This document shows, one piece after another, positions 5,782-9,364 of a stretch of 9,364 nt of DNA. The stretch is from B18-G4 sp032250805 (GTDB lineage Bacteria > Bacteroidota > Bacteroidia > Bacteroidales > B18-G4). The notes beneath the pieces are model-generated. The model was not told where the DNA came from, did not search any database, and saw only the letters and a program-made list of their open reading frames with translations. A program made the translations under genes and the position numbers. Numbering within the stretch: position 1 is the stretch's first letter; each line of letters begins with the position of its first letter. Location: the NCBI GenBank assembly GCA_032250805.1, contig JAVVEM010000065.1, positions 1 to 9,364 of the forward strand, read 5' to 3'.

Positions 5782-6451
5782 CTGATGCCACTTTTCCGTC
5801 TTCAATGGTGATGATCCTTCTTGCCTTATCAACAACCCTCTGATCGTGGGTAGAAAACAAAAAGGTAATGTTGGAGTCTTTGTTCATCTTCTGCATAATG
5901 TCGAGCAGCTCGCTGGTAGATTTCGAGTCGAGGTTGGCCGTAGGCTCGTCGGCAAGGATAAACCTGGGCTTTGAGGCCAGTGCCCTTGCAACGGCCACCC
6001 GCTGCTGCTGCCCTCCGGAGAGGTTCCCCGGGCGCTGATCGGCTTTTTCTCCAATGCCAACCGCATCGAGTAACTCCATGGCCCTGTTGTGGCGCTTTTT
6101 CTTCGACTCTCCCTGTAGCTGCATGATAAAGGCAACATTTTCCAGGGCCGTAAGTACCGGGATAAGGTTGAATGCCTGGAAAACAAAACCGATATTGTGC
6201 AGACGGAAATCGATGAGCTTTCTTGATTTCATGCCGCTGATCTTGGTTCCGTTGATCTGGACGCTGCCGCGGCTGGGAGAGTCAAGTCCGCCGATGATGT
6301 TGAGCAGTGTGGTCTTTCCCGAACCTGAAGGGCCTACAATGGAAGTGAACTCCCCTTCTTTTACAACGAGGTCGATTCCGTTGAGTGCATGCACAGGCAC
6401 GCTGGTCTCGTCGTAAACTTTGTGTAAGTTGGTGATCTTGATTATTGACAT
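5765..6451 (-). CDS. ABC transporter ATP-binding protein, LolD/MacB type
   Basis: A 228-residue nucleotide-binding subunit of normal family length. All motifs are present: Walker A GPSGSGKTT at 40-48, Q-loop Gln92 (VFQAFNLIP), signature LSGGQQQR at 144-151, Walker B FILADE at 164-169 with catalytic Glu169, D-loop NLDS at 173-176 and switch His202 (STHDQ). The NLIPVLTALENV segment after the Q-loop is typical of the LolD/MacB/FtsE group, which powers extrusion or lipoprotein release by FtsX-type permeases rather than classical import. It should hydrolyse ATP at the cytoplasmic face and work with the permease at 8133-9356. It starts 14 nt after the secreted-protein gene and overlaps the barrel gene by 17 nt, within one operon. 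The exact substrate cannot be read from the sequence. Confidence 0.95.
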   Translation of the reverse strand: MSIIKITNLHKVYDETSVPVHALNGIDLVVKEGEFTSIVGPSGSGKTTLLNIIGGLDSPSRGSVQINGTKISGMKSRKLIDFRLHNIGFVFQAFNLIPVLTALENVAFIMQLQGESKKKRHNRAMELLDAVGIGEKADQRPGNLSGGQQQRVAVARALASKPRFILADEPTANLDSKSTSELLDIMQKMNKDSNITFLFSTHDQRVVDKARRIITIEDGKVASDENVQ

Positions 6452-6465
6452 CTTACCGTGTTTTA

Positions 6466-8133
6466 TTAATGTTTGATTAATTTCTTTGTTGTTATGTTAT
6501 TGCCAGCTGTGAGAACGACGAAATAAATACCCGGCGGCAGCCCGGCTATCGAAAAATAATGCTCGGGGCCTGAAAAACTGCCTTCCATCCTTTTCTCTCC
6601 GCGGGTACTAAATATGCTTAAACTATAATCCCCCCGGGTATAAGATGTTATTATAACTATTCTGTTACTGGCAGGATTGGGATACAGCGAGAATTCTGCC
6701 TGATGCTGCTCTGCCTCACCTGTCGGCCCTTCAAACAGCAGATTGAACATATTGTAGTAAAGCATGTAATCGAGCCCGTTGTAGTGGCCGGTGAAGGGTG
6801 TTGTTATATCTCCGCGCCGGGCCGGCTGTATCGTGCGTGATGTAGTGCTCCACTCGTAATTCGGATAATATCCGTTGCCGTAATTATAGGGTCCTTCCAC
6901 TGGTGCCAGATGAAGAAGGTATTCGTAATATCCCTCCGGGTCGTTATAGAAAACAGTGTCGGGGGGAACCGCGCTCATCAGGTAGTTGTTCTCCCCGCCG
7001 AATATCACCTGGTGCAGCATCGGGATCCATTCGTAATATTGCTGTTTTGCCCGGGGACCAAGCACGCGGGCATTGTATTCAGTGTTGGTGGTATCTTCCT
7101 GCAGCCCGTCGGGCCAGAAGTTGGCCATGGCATTGAGGTTGATCACCTTGAAATCCTGGTCGTTGGGGATAATTAAATTTTCAAAGACAATAAATAAGGA
7201 ATCAGTGATTGTATCGGCCGTCAGGTCAGTAGTAGGGGAGAAGAGGCCGGTGGCATGGAATTTTGCCGATGTATAGCCTTTCGACAGGAAAAATGCATTG
7301 GGACCGCGCAAGACTTCCTGCATCGTCAGCGGGTTTTTGATAATAAAATCCCATGCTTCTCCCTGTATCCCATAAAGGTTTGGATCGTCAGGGTCGAGGT
7401 GTACGGTAACGGAATCGCCTTCTTTCATGTAGTTGACGATCCGCGTAAGGATGTGCCCGGCCTCCAGGCTTATCGATGTTTCGAAATCCTGGAACTGCTG
7501 CACTTCGCCATCCATGCTGTATTCTAAATCTTCCGGCACGCATTTTTTTATCACTGCCAGTCCGGTAACCAGCAATATGGCCTGGTCGAGGCTTTCTTCG
7601 TTGTTTCGGGGGATCTCGTCCATATAATCCGAGTCGAGACCGCTGATCTCGTATTGCGGCAATCCCTGGTTGAGATGGGCCAGTACGGTATCCATGTTGA
7701 GCGAATCTTCGGAGATGTCGTCGCGGATAAAAAACCCATTTAAACTGGGTGTTCCCCCGAAAAAGGTTTCGGCTGTATAGTCGAGCCTGTTCAGGGCGTA
7801 AAGGGCATAAAAAAGTTCTTCTTTGGTTTGTTCGGTATCTTCTGCCCGCCCTTCGAGTATCTTGTACTCCATGCCCAGCACGGCAAGGTATTCGCCATGG
7901 GCCATGGTGCAGTCGGTCCACTGCAGGATTCCGGCGGCAGTATCGCGGATGCTTGCAGGGAGGCTCATGCCCATGCCGGGGCCGATGCCGATCATAAATT
8001 CGTTGCGCAAGCACTCGCGGTATTCCCGGTACTTTTCTTCATTGAGTACAGGGGTCTGGGCAAGGCTGTCACAACCCAGCAAAATTGTGGCCATCAAAAG
8101 GATAATATTTTTATGATGTTTTTTCATTTTCAT
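6466..8133 (-). CDS. Secreted protein of unknown function with T9SS sorting domain
   Basis: A 555-residue protein. The N-terminus (MKMKKHHKNIILLMATILLGCDSLAQ) is a signal peptide with two possible readings: signal peptidase I cleavage after SLA-25, or a loose lipobox LLGC with Cys21. The last ~77 residues (FSLYPNPASNRIVI, LSIFSTRGE, GLPPGIYFVVL, TTKKLIKH) are a T9SS type A sorting domain, which favours surface display or secretion. I do not recognise the ~450-residue central region. It is acidic and rich in Tyr, Asp and Asn, with segments such as GGENNYLM and YNYGNGYYPNYEWS. The gene starts in a TAATG junction with the permease gene and is followed 14 nt later by the ATPase gene, so it sits between two subunits of one transporter. 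This position suggests a functional link, perhaps a surface partner or substrate, but that is inference. Confidence 0.88.
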   Translation of the reverse strand: MKMKKHHKNIILLMATILLGCDSLAQTPVLNEEKYREYRECLRNEFMIGIGPGMGMSLPASIRDTAAGILQWTDCTMAHGEYLAVLGMEYKILEGRAEDTEQTKEELFYALYALNRLDYTAETFFGGTPSLNGFFIRDDISEDSLNMDTVLAHLNQGLPQYEISGLDSDYMDEIPRNNEESLDQAILLVTGLAVIKKCVPEDLEYSMDGEVQQFQDFETSISLEAGHILTRIVNYMKEGDSVTVHLDPDDPNLYGIQGEAWDFIIKNPLTMQEVLRGPNAFFLSKGYTSAKFHATGLFSPTTDLTADTITDSLFIVFENLIIPNDQDFKVINLNAMANFWPDGLQEDTTNTEYNARVLGPRAKQQYYEWIPMLHQVIFGGENNYLMSAVPPDTVFYNDPEGYYEYLLHLAPVEGPYNYGNGYYPNYEWSTTSRTIQPARRGDITTPFTGHYNGLDYMLYYNMFNLLFEGPTGEAEQHQAEFSLYPNPASNRIVIITSYTRGDYSLSIFSTRGEKRMEGSFSGPEHYFSIAGLPPGIYFVVLTAGNNITTKKLIKH

Positions 8134-9356
8134 TATGTTTCTTCTCTGACTGCTTCTGCCGGCTGCAATTTAAGGGCTTTACGGGCAGGCCAAACCGAGG
8201 CGAGCATGGCCGCCAGTATCACCATGATGCCGAGGAAAAAGTAAAATGCCGTCTCTATTACCGGGTAAACATGCGCGCTGTAGCCGAAGGCTTCGAAGCC
8301 CTCCGACCATGCGGCGAAGTTTATGCCAATGTTGTTTGTCAGCCTGACGGTGATGATCGTCAGGAGAACGCCAATTGCAGCTCCCGTTACCGACATGAAC
8401 ACTGTTTCCAGCATGATCATTCTGAATACTTTGCCCCTGTTCATGCCGATGGCCATGAGCATGCCCAGCTCCCGGGTACGTTCAATGATCACCATAAGCA
8501 TAACATTTACGATGATAAATACCAGGGCGATGAGAATGATCAGGATGAGGATGTATGCAAACTGATCCATCATGCCCAGTATGGCCATAAGACTGGGCGC
8601 CAGTTCCTTCCAGCTAAGTATGCTGAGATCCGGAAACTTATCCTGCATATGTGCTTGAACCTCATCGATATCAGTGTTATCAGTGAAACGTATGGCGATT
8701 TCAGAAACGATGTGGTCGTCCGATCCAACCATTTTCTGCAACTCCGGGCCCAGGATAAACACATTCATTTCGTCAAACATCTTGTTGGAGGTTCGGTAAA
8801 GCCCTTCTACCCTGAAGAGGCTTTGAATGGTTTCGCCGTTGAGCGCCGTGGTGGTGAGCACCACTTTTTTGCCCACTTCAACCTGCAGGTGTTCGGCAAG
8901 CTCTTTTGAAATTACGATGGAAGGGATCCTTGATTGGTTTTCGAAATATGTACCGGCATAAACCTTGTTGCTAATGGCTGATACTTCTTTTTCCTGTTCG
9001 GGCCTGATGCCGTTGATCATTACTCCGTTGCCGGAGTGGGCCGTGCTGGCCATACCCGTGGCCTTGACACGGAGGCTGAATGACTGCACCCTGTCGTCAT
9101 TTTTCAGGTAATTTACAATCCTTTCCGGTTCATCAATATGGTATTGAACAGATTCGTCCTCAAGAAATTTCGGGTTGTGTATCTGCATTTCTGAGATCTC
9201 ATTTTCGATGGTGGCATCTACCTTTTGCTGCATCATGCCATTCATGAGGGCGATCATGAAAAGGCTGCCGGATAAGCCGATGGCTGTGGCCATGATCACC
9301 ACCAGACTGCGGAGCTTGTTTCTCCAGACATTTCTCCATGCTATATACCAGAACAT
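8133..9356 (-). CDS. ABC transporter permease, FtsX/MacB/LolC-E type
   Basis: A complete 407-residue permease. It opens MFWYIAWRNVWRNKLRS, the usual amphipathic start of the family, then TM1 at ~17-39 and a large periplasmic MacB-type domain at ~45-260 containing GIRPEQE and VISKELAEHL. Three further TM segments follow at ~266-291, ~318-340 and ~369-389. The FtsX signature ERTRELGMLMAIGMNRGKVFRMIMLE (292-317) is the coupling region to the ATPase, and the end WPARKALKLQPAEAVREE is typical. Four TM segments and a periplasmic domain point to mechanotransmission: lipoprotein release (Lol), efflux (MacB) or similar. It probably dimerises with itself or with a second permease encoded to the right of the window. 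Its stop and the next ATG share one base (TAATG), so the operon is translationally coupled. Only eight bases lie upstream, so its promoter or upstream operon mates cannot be seen. Confidence 0.93.
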   Translation of the reverse strand: MFWYIAWRNVWRNKLRSLVVIMATAIGLSGSLFMIALMNGMMQQKVDATIENEISEMQIHNPKFLEDESVQYHIDEPERIVNYLKNDDRVQSFSLRVKATGMASTAHSGNGVMINGIRPEQEKEVSAISNKVYAGTYFENQSRIPSIVISKELAEHLQVEVGKKVVLTTTALNGETIQSLFRVEGLYRTSNKMFDEMNVFILGPELQKMVGSDDHIVSEIAIRFTDNTDIDEVQAHMQDKFPDLSILSWKELAPSLMAILGMMDQFAYILILIILIALVFIIVNVMLMVIIERTRELGMLMAIGMNRGKVFRMIMLETVFMSVTGAAIGVLLTIITVRLTNNIGINFAAWSEGFEAFGYSAHVYPVIETAFYFFLGIMVILAAMLASVWPARKALKLQPAEAVREET

Positions 9357-9364
9357 ATCTTTAG

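Noticed and set aside
7388..8014. 208-residue minus-strand frame inside the T9SS cargo gene
   Set aside because: It is an out-of-frame shadow rich in Arg and Pro; the overlapping frame has the signal peptide and sorting domain.
8271..8909. 212-residue plus-strand frame opposite the permease gene
   Set aside because: Antisense shadow, rich in His and Asp, with no domain; the permease frame carries clear FtsX motifs.

Overview
The window looks like a piece of a Bacteroidota (Bacteroidetes) chromosome. Two intact genes end in a type IX secretion system (T9SS) type A sorting domain (FPNPS... and YPNPAS... followed by GIYF), signal peptides end in the typical SAQ/LAQ, and genes lack clear Shine-Dalgarno sites. 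Every gene I can support lies on the minus strand, so the biological reading order runs from high to low coordinates.

Right half (9356 down to 4615): a tight four-gene operon. It encodes an FtsX/MacB-type ABC permease, a 555-residue secreted protein with a T9SS sorting domain, a LolD/MacB-type ABC ATPase and an outer-membrane beta-barrel protein. Junctions are a 1-nt TAATG overlap, a 14-nt gap and a 17-nt overlap. The likely theme is ABC-driven movement of a lipid, lipoprotein or similar substrate between inner and outer membrane. The secreted protein is unassigned.

Middle (4614 down to 2041): two ORF6N-domain (KilA-N-like, phage antirepressor-type) genes. Each is preceded by the same ~77-bp repeat, about 1,002 bp apart. 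Between them lies a ~490-bp non-coding stretch full of short tandem repeats and one 52-bp hairpin. The second ORF6N gene overlaps the start of a complete tyrosine recombinase gene.

Left (2048 down to 1): an AT-rich, integron-like arrangement. Two paralogous genes encode T9SS-type, Ycf48-like beta-propeller proteins; the second is cut by the window edge. Each follows an identical core (GTTATATGCAAGCAA on the coding strand). The site between them (490-626) folds like an integron attC site: paired outer R boxes, an unpaired spacer, then a long stem with one extrahelical G. A second, shorter site with the same layout (1961-2048) overlaps the recombinase stop codon, where an attI or first attC would be expected. 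The recombinase is Xer-sized, with no visible IntI-type insertion. The most interesting possibility is a Bacteroidota cassette array served by a Xer-like recombinase and carrying secreted propeller genes. This is inferred from structure and layout, not from a database match.
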